Shown here piece by piece: positions 1 to 7,199 of a stretch of DNA of 64,000 bases (the stretch's first letter is position 1; the number at the start of each line of letters is the position of its first letter). Source of the DNA: Actinomycetota bacterium (GTDB lineage Bacteria > Actinomycetota > Acidimicrobiia > Acidimicrobiales > JAJPHD01); assembly GCA_021325455.1 (NCBI GenBank), contig JAJPHD010000018.1, positions 39,838-103,837 of the forward strand, given 5' to 3'. The notes beneath the pieces were generated by a model. That model was given only the letters and a program-made list of their open reading frames with translations, did no database searches and was not told the DNA's origin. The position numbers and the translations under genes are program-made.

Positions 1-661
1 GGCGGCCAACATCGTGTTCGACGACGCCCCCCTGGACCAGGCCGTGGAGGGCATCGTCGACGGGATCTTCTTCAACCAGGGCCACGTGTGCTGTGCCGGG
101 TCCCGGCTCCTGGTGCAGGAGGCGGTGGCCGAGGCGGTCCTGGACCGCCTCAAGCAGCGGGTGGAGACCCTGCGCCTGGGCGACCCCCTGGACAAGAACA
201 CCGACATCGGTGCCATCAACTCCGCCGCCCAGCTGGCCAAGATCGAGGAGCTGGCCGCCTCCGGCGAGGCGGAGGGAGCCGAGCGCTGGTCGCCGCCCTG
301 TGCCGTGCCGGAGCGGGGCTACTGGTTCCCGCCCACGATCTTCACCGGGGTGTCCCAGTCCCACCGCATCGCCAGGGAGGAGATCTTTGGCCCTGTGCTC
401 TCGGTGCTCACCTTCCGCACCCCGGCCGAGGCGGTGGCCAAGGCCAACAACACCCCCTACGGGCTCTCGGCTGGGGTGTGGACCGAGAAGGGCAGCCGGG
501 CCCAGTGGGTGGCCAGGCACCTGCGGGCCGGCGTGGTGTGGGCCAACACGTTCAACCGCTTCGACCCGGCCAGCCCCTTCGGGGGCTACCAGGAGTCGGG
601 GTTCGGGCGGGAGGGGGGACGCCATGGGCTGGAGGCCTACCTGGAGGCCGGCGATGCCTGA
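1..661 (+). CDS. Aldehyde dehydrogenase, C-terminal part (start outside window)
   Basis: C-terminal 220 residues of an NAD(P)-dependent aldehyde dehydrogenase; the frame is open from base 2 and the start lies to the left. The motif FFNQGHVCCAGSR puts the catalytic cysteine at codon 89-91. EEIFGPV and the C-terminal GGYQESGFGREGG are also present. The ATG of the next ALDH-like gene (654) lies inside the stop region (TGA 659-661), so the two are probably co-translated. From memory, Streptomyces has a similar tandem ALDH pair near deoC, pmm and purine nucleoside phosphorylase. That fits a role in oxidising an aldehyde from deoxyribose breakdown. The family is certain; the substrate is inferred. 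Confidence 0.93.
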   Translation, partial: AANIVFDDAPLDQAVEGIVDGIFFNQGHVCCAGSRLLVQEAVAEAVLDRLKQRVETLRLGDPLDKNTDIGAINSAAQLAKIEELAASGEAEGAERWSPPCAVPERGYWFPPTIFTGVSQSHRIAREEIFGPVLSVLTFRTPAEAVAKANNTPYGLSAGVWTEKGSRAQWVARHLRAGVVWANTFNRFDPASPFGGYQESGFGREGGRHGLEAYLEAGDA

Positions 662-1532
662 GCGGCCCGGCGGAGGGTTGCCCGTGCGCAAGACCTACAA
701 GCTGTTCATCGGAGGCACCTTCCCGCGCTCGGAGTCGGGACGCTCCTACCCCGTCACCTCCGAGGACGGTGCCTTCCTCGCCAATGCCGCCATGGCATCG
801 AAGAAGGACCTGCGCGACGCCGTGGTCTCTGCCCGGCGGGCCCTCGGGACGTGGTGGGGGGCCACCGCCTACAACCGGGGCCAGGTCCTCTACCGGGTGG
901 CCGAGATGCTCGAGGGGCGCCGGAGCCAGCTCGGGGACGAGGTGGCGGCGGCGGAGGGCCTGGGCCGGCGGGCGGCCCTGCGCCTGGTGGACCTGGCCGT
1001 CGACCGCTGGGTGTGGTACGCCGGGTGGGCCGACAAGCTGGCCCAGGTGGCCGGAGGGGTGAACCCCGTCGCCGGCCCCTACGCCAACTACAGCCTGCCC
1101 GAGCCCACCGGGGTGGTGGGCGTGGTGGCACCCCGGGCCTCGTCCCTCCTGGGCCTGGTGAGCGTGGTGGCCCCGGTGATAGTGAGCGGCAACACCGCCG
1201 TGGTGCTGGCCAGCGAGACCAGGCCCCTCCCGGCTGTGACCATGGGAGAGGTCCTTGGCACCTCGGACCTGCCGGGGGGGGTGGTCAACCTCCTCACGGG
1301 GCGGACCTCGGAACTGGCCCCGGTGCTGGCCTCCCACCGCGACGTGGACGGCCTGGACCTGGTCGGCGCCGAGCCGGACGAGGCAGCCGGGCTGGAGATG
1401 GCCGCAGCGGGGAACGTGAAGCGCGTGCTCCGCCCCGGGCCGGTCGAGCCGGACTGGGGCCGTCCCCCCGCCCTGCGGCGGATGCTGGCCTTCGTCGAGA
1501 CCAAGACCGTCTGGCACCCGGTGGGGATCTAG
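654..1532 (+). CDS. Short aldehyde dehydrogenase-like protein lacking the catalytic half
   Basis: 292-residue ALDH-family protein made of the N-terminal cofactor-binding half only (IGGTFPRSESGR near residue 20, then PEPTGVVGVVAP and GNTAVVLAS). The catalytic Cys/Glu domain is absent; the chain ends with a short tail, FVETKTVWHPVGI, that looks ordered rather than frayed. The ATG at 654 overlaps the upstream stop. GTG 684 is an alternative start, just before the first conserved segment. A normal ALDH is about 480 residues. A truncated partner directly after a full ALDH is, as I recall, also found in Streptomyces nucleoside clusters, so this is more likely a conserved non-catalytic subunit than a decaying gene. 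Its biochemical role is unknown. Confidence 0.8.
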   Translation: MPERPGGGLPVRKTYKLFIGGTFPRSESGRSYPVTSEDGAFLANAAMASKKDLRDAVVSARRALGTWWGATAYNRGQVLYRVAEMLEGRRSQLGDEVAAAEGLGRRAALRLVDLAVDRWVWYAGWADKLAQVAGGVNPVAGPYANYSLPEPTGVVGVVAPRASSLLGLVSVVAPVIVSGNTAVVLASETRPLPAVTMGEVLGTSDLPGGVVNLLTGRTSELAPVLASHRDVDGLDLVGAEPDEAAGLEMAAAGNVKRVLRPGPVEPDWGRPPALRRMLAFVETKTVWHPVGI

Positions 1533-1570
1533 GGGTCAGGGGCCGGCGGGGCCGGGGGCCTGGTCCCGGC

Positions 1571-3439
1571 TCAGTGCCGTTTGAAGTACCACTGGCTGGC
1601 GTACAGGAGGAAGAAGGGGTCGTCGGCCTGGGTGCCGGCCAGGTCGTCCCGCACAACGGTGATCGTGGCCGGGGCAGGTAGCCACACGACGGGCACCTCT
1701 CTCGCCAGGTAGTTCTCGTAGGCGTCGAGGGCCCCGACGCCATGGGTGTAGCTGGCGACGATGAGGCGATCGGCAGTGGGATCGGAGAAGCCGCTGGCAT
1801 TGGAGGCACCCGTGGAGGCGAACAGCTCCTCGCCGGTGGGGTAGAAGTCGGGGAGGTAGGTCCAGGCCAGGCCCCCCGAGATCATCTGCCACTTGCAGAT
1901 GGGCTGGTGGGGCTTGCACAGGGAGTAGCTGGAGTTGACCGAGCCGAGAGGCTCGCCCTCGAGGCTCAGCTTCACGCCCGCCTGGGAGAAGCTGGTTGCC
2001 AGGAACTGCATGGCCTGGGGAAGTCCCGGCTGTCCGTTCCAGTAGGTCACGTGGAAGGTGAGCCCGGTCCCCTTGGGGATGCCGCCTCCACAGTCGTCCG
2101 TCCCTGTTCCGGGCCGGACGCAGGTGGTGATCCCCGAGGGCCGGACCCGCCAACCATGACCGGAGAGCAAACGCCTGGCCACCGCCGGTGCGTACGGGTA
2201 GGGGTTGGCCCGCTCGTAGGAGGTCACGTACGGGTTCCTCGGAAGGATGGGGACGGGCCCGTAGACGGGGGCCGCATAGCCGTGGAAGGCCTGCCTGATC
2301 AGCTGGGGCTGGTTCACGAGGCGTTGGAGGGCCTGGCGCAGGTAGAGCTGGCGGAAGAGCGGGCCCACCTCGGGATTGTGGTAGTTGATGGGCATGAAGT
2401 TGATGGACCAGCTGTAGGTGGGGACCAGTCGGTAGCCATCGGCCTCCAGCCGCGAGCGCAGCTTCAGGTCCTGGGGGGGGAGGTAGCCGTAGTCGACCGA
2501 CCTGCTCAGCAGCTCGTTCACCTCGGCCGCCGGGCTGGTGAAGGGCTCCTCCACGAGGTGGACGAGGTGGGGCTTGTGGGGCCCGGAGTAACGGGGGTTG
2601 GGGTCGAAGCGGACGTACCCATTGGTGCTGAAGGAGGCCATGAGCCACGGCCCGTCGACGACCTGCCACAAGGGATTGGTGGCATATGCCGCATAGTGGC
2701 GGGCCTGGCTGGTGAGGTACCTGTACACGGCCCTGGCCCCCGACGGTGTCATGTCGTAGTTGCCCACCCGGCCCGAGCCCGATGTCCTGTCCCAGGAGTG
2801 CTGCGGTATGGGAACGACCTGGCTCAGCTCGTTGTAGGTGAACCAGTTGGCGCCGTAGGACGCATTGAGGGTGAAGGTGATGGAGCGCTGCCCCGACGTG
2901 CGCATCTTCACGACGTTGTCGGGGAAGCCCCCGGGGACATAGGCGCTCCAGTTGTCCTTCTCCGCCTTCAGGAGGTTCATCCAGAACAGCACGTCGCGAG
3001 CCGTGACCGGTGCCCCGTCCGACCACCGGTAGCGCTTGAGGCGGATGGTGACCAGCCTTCCGCCCCGGCTGTAGCGGGGCGGATAGGCCAGGCTGAGGCT
3101 CTCGTTGAGCGTGGGGCGCCCGTGGTTGCCGAACCAGTACAGCGGTCGCCACATGAGGTCCTGGAACTGGGTGATGGTGTAGAGGCTGCCTATGGCGATG
3201 GGGGTGAGGGGGAAGGTGTAGAAGGCAGCCGAGTTGGGCTGCTCGGCGAAGACGGCCGTACCGCCCCGGCTGGGCCGGCCGGCTACCGAGGGGGCGGTGC
3301 GAGCAGTCGACCTGGCGGCCCCCGAGCCGCAGGCGGCCAGGGCCACGGCCGCGGCCAGGCCGCCCAGGAGGAGGCGTCCCGTGCGCCTCGGCCCGACGGC
3401 GCTCGGATGGGAACCGGGGGGGAAGGCACGGGTCTTCAC
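1571..3439 (-). CDS. ABC transporter substrate-binding lipoprotein, family 5 (peptide/opine type)
   Basis: 622-residue solute-binding protein of the DppA/OppA (SBP_bac_5) family. A lipoprotein signal is visible: twin Arg near residue 18, a hydrophobic stretch, and lipobox LAAC with Cys at residue 37, so it should be anchored outside the membrane. The body has the usual family pattern, for example ARDVLFWMNLLKAEKDN and YNELSQVVPIPQHSW. It starts at GTG 3439 behind a clear GGAGGT Shine-Dalgarno. No family 5 permease or ATPase gene is adjacent, so it either serves a transporter encoded elsewhere or acts as a sensor. The ligand cannot be told from sequence. Confidence 0.88.
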   Translation of the reverse strand: MKTRAFPPGSHPSAVGPRRTGRLLLGGLAAAVALAACGSGAARSTARTAPSVAGRPSRGGTAVFAEQPNSAAFYTFPLTPIAIGSLYTITQFQDLMWRPLYWFGNHGRPTLNESLSLAYPPRYSRGGRLVTIRLKRYRWSDGAPVTARDVLFWMNLLKAEKDNWSAYVPGGFPDNVVKMRTSGQRSITFTLNASYGANWFTYNELSQVVPIPQHSWDRTSGSGRVGNYDMTPSGARAVYRYLTSQARHYAAYATNPLWQVVDGPWLMASFSTNGYVRFDPNPRYSGPHKPHLVHLVEEPFTSPAAEVNELLSRSVDYGYLPPQDLKLRSRLEADGYRLVPTYSWSINFMPINYHNPEVGPLFRQLYLRQALQRLVNQPQLIRQAFHGYAAPVYGPVPILPRNPYVTSYERANPYPYAPAVARRLLSGHGWRVRPSGITTCVRPGTGTDDCGGGIPKGTGLTFHVTYWNGQPGLPQAMQFLATSFSQAGVKLSLEGEPLGSVNSSYSLCKPHQPICKWQMISGGLAWTYLPDFYPTGEELFASTGASNASGFSDPTADRLIVASYTHGVGALDAYENYLAREVPVVWLPAPATITVVRDDLAGTQADDPFFLLYASQWYFKRH

Positions 3440-3547
3440 GGCGCTACCTCCTGCAGAGGCACGGCATTGTAGGGGCCGGCACCGGGCCCGGGAGCGGGGC
3501 TATCTCCGGGGCGCCGCCTGGGGGCGGGAGCGACCCGGGGGGCGGGG

Positions 3548-4198
3548 TCAGCGTCGCTCCCCAGACGGCCGGGGCCGGACCCCAGGCCGGGCGCGGGGGG
3601 CAGGCAGCTCGGCCAGGCCGGTGGACAAGGTGGCGAAGGCCTGGTCCACCAGGTCGGGAAGGTGGGCGCGGCCCTGGGTGGCGAACCATACCTCGGCGGC
3701 CGAATGGAGGCAGGACAGGGCGGCCCGGGCCACCAGGCGAGGAGCCAGCTCTCCGGGGTCCTGGCCCAGCCGCCTGCCCACCTCGGCGGCCAGGGCGCTC
3801 ACCCAGGCGGCCTGGAGCCCCAGGCTGTGGGACTCGAGGGAGGGGGTCTCGGTCATGAGGCGGTACACGAGGAAGAGCCGGTTGCGGATCTCCTCGTAGC
3901 GAGCGGCGACGATGCGCACCGCGCCGTGGATGGCGGAGAGGATGGGCTCGTCGGAGGGCCGGTCCCGCAGGGCGGCGAGCAAGCCGTCGCGGAGCGCCTC
4001 GTCGTCGGTCAGCAGGACGTCCTCCTTGGAGGCGAAGTAGCGGAAGAAGGTCCGGGGAGATACCTCCACCTCGGCAGCGATGTCCTCGACCGTCGTGGCG
4101 TCGAACCCCTGGCGGGCGAAGAGGCGCAGCGCCGCCTCCTCGAGGTTGTGGCGCGTCTGCAGCTTCTTCCTCTCCCGGAGCCCCGGCGCCCGGATCAT
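3548..4198 (-). CDS. TetR-family transcriptional repressor
   Basis: 216 residues. The N-terminal helix-turn-helix (roughly residues 12-58) reads as a typical TetR domain: AALRLFARQGFDATTVEDIA followed by EVSPRTFFRYFASKEDV. The C-terminal ligand-binding part is variable. The gene is divergent from an MFS exporter with only 81 bp between the starts, and that gap contains inverted repeats, so it very probably represses the exporter and itself until a ligand binds. The ATG is at 4198. The ligand is unknown. Confidence 0.92.
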   Translation of the reverse strand: MIRAPGLRERKKLQTRHNLEEAALRLFARQGFDATTVEDIAAEVEVSPRTFFRYFASKEDVLLTDDEALRDGLLAALRDRPSDEPILSAIHGAVRIVAARYEEIRNRLFLVYRLMTETPSLESHSLGLQAAWVSALAAEVGRRLGQDPGELAPRLVARAALSCLHSAAEVWFATQGRAHLPDLVDQAFATLSTGLAELPAPRARPGVRPRPSGERR

Positions 4199-4202
4199 CC
4201 GC

Positions 4203-4273
4203 TCAGTCTAGATCAACTGACACGGAATCTATCTTTACATCGGATGGCAAATGACAGTTGATGTCAGTATGCT
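4203..4273. promoter_or_regulatory. Divergent promoter/operator between tetR-like and MFS genes
   Basis: This gap is visibly richer in A+T than its surroundings. It holds an inverted repeat TGACA-GTTGA-TGTCA (4252-4266) and a second pair TCAGT/ACTGA (4203-4220). TCAACTG at 4213 is repeated inverted as CAGTTGA at 4256. A -10-like TATGCT lies at 4268-4273, six bases before the MFS ATG, which suggests a leaderless transcript whose start is covered by the downstream repeat. A TetR operator is the natural reading. Confidence 0.6.
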
Positions 4274-4279
4274 AGAGGC

Positions 4280-5926
4280 ATGGCACGCACTCAGGGGCGC
4301 GGGACGCCCACGGCTGCCGGTCCGGCCCGGACGGCGGCGCCCAGCTCGGGAGGCGGGGAGCCCGGCCGTCCGGCCTCTGCCTCGGGCGAGCGCCGCGCCG
4401 GCTACGGCCATCCGTGGTGGACGCTTCTAGCCGTATCGCTGGGCGTGGTCATGGTCGGCCTGGACGGGACGGTCGTTGCCATCGCCAACCCGGTCATAGG
4501 CCGGGACCTGCATGCCTCCCTGGCCGGGCTCCAGTGGGTCACCAACGGGTACCTGCTCTGCCTGGCCGTGCTCATGATCACGGCCGGGAAGCTGGCGGAC
4601 CGGTTCGGGCGCAAGCGGGTCTTCCTGGCCGGCGTCGTGGGGTTCGCCCTGGCTTCCCTCGGGTCCGGCCTGTCTACCAGCGTGGGCATGCTGGTCTTCT
4701 TCCGCTGCCTTCAGGGAGTCGCCGGCGCCCTCTTGATGCCGAGCACGCTGGCCCTCCTCCGGGCCGCCTTCCCCCCTGAGCGCCTGGAGATGGCGGTGGG
4801 AATCTGGGGTGGGACCTCGGCGGTAGCCATTGCCGCCGGGCCCATCGTGGGTGGGCTCCTCGTGCAGCACGTCTCTTGGGAGTCGGTCTTCTACATCAAC
4901 CTCCTGGTCGGGGCGGTCGCCGTCGGGGTTGGGGCCTGGGTCGTGGCCGAGTCCCGGGACGAAAGGGGGATCCGCTCCCTCGACCTGCCCGGGGTGGTCC
5001 TCTTGTCGGGAGGCCTCTTCTGCCTGGTCTGGGGCGTCATCCGCTCCCAGGGCCATGGCTGGGGCTCGGCCCAGGTCATCGGCTTCCTGGCCGGGGCGGC
5101 GGCCATCCTGGTGGCCTTCACCTGGCGGGAAAGCGCCACCCGCCTCCCCCTCATCCCCCTCAGGCTGTTCCGTTCGTCCTCCCTCTCCGCCGGCGTGGTC
5201 CTGTCGGTCCTCGTCATGTTCTCCCTCTTCGGCGTCCTGTTCTTCCTCACCCTCTACCTGGAGAGGGTCCATGGGTACTCCCCGGTGGCGGCCGGGGTGC
5301 GCGTCCTCCCCCTGACGGCGGTCTTCATGGTGAGCTCGCCCCTGGCGGGATGGATGACGGCTCGCTGGGGCCCCCGCCCTCCGGTCGTCGTCGGGATGGC
5401 CCTCATCGGAGTGGCCTTCCTCGGGCTGTCCAGGCTCACCGTGGACGCCGCCTACTCGGGGCTGTGGCCCTGGTTCGTCCTCATAGGCTTCGGCATGGGG
5501 TTCGTCCTCATCGGGGCGACCCAGGCCATCGTGGGCAATGCGCCCGTGGACGAGGCCGGGGTGGCCTCGGGGCTGCAGCAGACGGCCACCCAGCTGGGGG
5601 GGGTCCTGGGCACCGCCATCCTCGGTGCCGTCATGACCGCAGCCGTGGCTCGGGTGCTGCCCCACCATCTGGTCCAGGCGGGCCTCCCCCCGTCAATCGC
5701 CGGTCGCTTCCGGTCCGCCGCCCCCGCCGTTGCCCAGGGGATCCCCCCTGTCCCCAGGGGCACCCCCCTGCCCGTGGCCCACGCCATCACCCAGGCCAGC
5801 TACCTGTCGTTCGTGTCAGGGCTGCACGTGGCCATGCTCGTGGGTGCCGTGGTGGCCTTCTGCGGGGCGGCGGTGGCCCTGGTGCTGCGCCGGGGCCGGG
5901 CGGTGGAGAGGGTGGTCGTGGTCTAG
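4280..5926 (+). CDS. MFS drug-efflux transporter, DHA2 (EmrB/QacA) family
   Basis: 548-residue membrane protein with about 14 hydrophobic segments starting near residue 45. Motif D1 appears as [13 protein letters not shown] in the first helix, and motif A as [13 protein letters not shown] after the second. Long hydrophobic runs continue to the C-terminus, as expected for proton-driven DHA2 exporters of toxic compounds. The first 40 residues are a low-complexity cytoplasmic tail. It is divergent from the TetR gene and probably under its control. Its stop overlaps the stop of the convergent adenosine deaminase gene by four bases (CTAG 5923-5926). Substrates are not predictable. Confidence 0.92.
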   Translation: MARTQGRGTPTAAGPARTAAPSSGGGEPGRPASASGERRAGYGHPWWTLLAVSLGVVMVGLDGTVVAIANPVIGRDLHASLAGLQWVTNGYLLCLAVLMITAGKLADRFGRKRVFLAGVVGFALASLGSGLSTSVGMLVFFRCLQGVAGALLMPSTLALLRAAFPPERLEMAVGIWGGTSAVAIAAGPIVGGLLVQHVSWESVFYINLLVGAVAVGVGAWVVAESRDERGIRSLDLPGVVLLSGGLFCLVWGVIRSQGHGWGSAQVIGFLAGAAAILVAFTWRESATRLPLIPLRLFRSSSLSAGVVLSVLVMFSLFGVLFFLTLYLERVHGYSPVAAGVRVLPLTAVFMVSSPLAGWMTARWGPRPPVVVGMALIGVAFLGLSRLTVDAAYSGLWPWFVLIGFGMGFVLIGATQAIVGNAPVDEAGVASGLQQTATQLGGVLGTAILGAVMTAAVARVLPHHLVQAGLPPSIAGRFRSAAPAVAQGIPPVPRGTPLPVAHAITQASYLSFVSGLHVAMLVGAVVAFCGAAVALVLRRGRAVERVVVV

Positions 5927-7014
5927 CTCTGTCCGGGGGAGCCCCGGCCCAGGGCCGCGAACCCGGGCTTGATGCGCTCGTTAATGAGGCGCAGGCGCTG
6001 GTCAAAGGGGAAAAAGGCGCTCTTCATGGCGTTGAGGGTGAGCCACTCGATGTCGCCCAGCCCGTAGCCGAACTCCTTCACCAGGGCGGCGAACTCGCTG
6101 GAGAGGCTGACGCCGCTCATGAGCCGGTTGTCGGTGTTGACGGTCACCCGGAAGGCCAGCCGGCGCAGCAGGCCGATGGGGTGCTCGGCGAGCGACGGGA
6201 CCGCCCCGGTGTGGACGTTCGAGGTGGGGCACATCTCGAGGGGGATGCGCCGGTCCCGAACGTAACCGGCCAGGTGGCCGAGGACCACGCTTCCGTCGGT
6301 GCGCACGGTGATGTCGTCCACGATGCGCACGCCGTGGCCCAGCCGCTCGGCCCCGCACCACTGGAGGGCCTCCCAGATGGAGGGCAGCCCGAACCCCTCG
6401 CCAGCGTGGATGGTGATGTGGAAGTTCTCCCTGGCCACGTACTGGAAGGCGTCCAGGTGCTGGGTGGGTGGGTTACCGGCCTCGGCTCCGGCCACGTCGA
6501 AGCCGACCACACCGGCATCCCGGTGGCGCACCGCCAGCTCGGCGATCTCCATGGAGCGGGCCTGGGTGCGCATGGCCGACAGGAGGGCCACCACGATGAT
6601 GCCCCGGTCCTGGCTGCCCAGGCGGAACCCCTCCAGCACCGCCTCCACGATCTCGTCCAGGGTCAGGCCCCTCTCCTGGTGCAGCTCAGGGGCGAAGCGC
6701 ACCTCGGCGTAGACCACCCCGTCGGCGGCCAGGTCCTCGGCGCACTCCCGGGCCACCCGTACCAGGGCTTCCCTGGTCTGGGTGACAGCCACCGTGTGCC
6801 GGAAGGTCTCCAGGTAGAGCCCCAGGTCTCCCCGGTTGGCACCGGCCGTGAACCAGTGGGCCAGCTCCTCCAGGTCGGTGGTGGGGAGCTTGGCGTAGCC
6901 GCACTCCTCGGCCAGCTCGACGACAGTCCGGGGGCGCAGGCCCCCATCCAGGTGGTCGTGGAGGAGGACCTTGGGGGCGGCCCGGATCTGGTCCAGGGTG
7001 GGGGCTCCGGTCAT
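5923..7014 (-). CDS. add: Adenosine deaminase
   Basis: 363-residue zinc hydrolase that converts (deoxy)adenosine to (deoxy)inosine. All family signatures are present: the N-terminal zinc motif [12 protein letters not shown] (His19, His21), the active-site segment [18 protein letters not shown], and the C-terminal NTDNRLMSG. The length is typical. It starts at ATG 7014 ([10 protein letters not shown]). A long perfect hairpin lies about 20 bases upstream in its leader. Its place beside thymidine phosphorylase, cytidine deaminase and a nucleoside importer fits nucleoside salvage or catabolism. Confidence 0.96.
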   Translation of the reverse strand: MTGAPTLDQIRAAPKVLLHDHLDGGLRPRTVVELAEECGYAKLPTTDLEELAHWFTAGANRGDLGLYLETFRHTVAVTQTREALVRVARECAEDLAADGVVYAEVRFAPELHQERGLTLDEIVEAVLEGFRLGSQDRGIIVVALLSAMRTQARSMEIAELAVRHRDAGVVGFDVAGAEAGNPPTQHLDAFQYVARENFHITIHAGEGFGLPSIWEALQWCGAERLGHGVRIVDDITVRTDGSVVLGHLAGYVRDRRIPLEMCPTSNVHTGAVPSLAEHPIGLLRRLAFRVTVNTDNRLMSGVSLSSEFAALVKEFGYGLGDIEWLTLNAMKSAFFPFDQRLRLINERIKPGFAALGRGSPGQS

Positions 7015-7034
7015 CGGGCCCGGGTCGGGTTCAT

Positions 7035-7056
7035 CCGGCCTGTCCTAGCAGGCCGG
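7035..7056. other. Perfect 8-bp hairpin upstream of add
   Basis: CCGGCCTG-TCCTAG-CAGGCCGG forms an 8-bp stem with a 6-nt loop, in the untranslated leader of the adenosine deaminase gene (minus strand). No T-run follows on either strand. It could be an operator, an RNA-binding site or a weak terminator; the sequence does not decide. Confidence 0.4.
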
Positions 7057-7199
7057 AGGCCGAGTCGATGCCGGGCCCCGTCCCAGATCTGGGCCTTGGC
7101 GTACTAGGAAGTTCGGGCTGGCCCTTGCGCCGGCCACCCGCCGGTACTAGGGTCGTGCTCGCAGCGTGATCGGCGGATCACCCTTTGGAGGTGAAATCC

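Noticed and set aside
654..1532. Second ALDH as a frameshifted full-length enzyme
   Set aside because: No catalytic-domain sequence is found in any other frame before the next gene, and the C-terminal tail is distinct.
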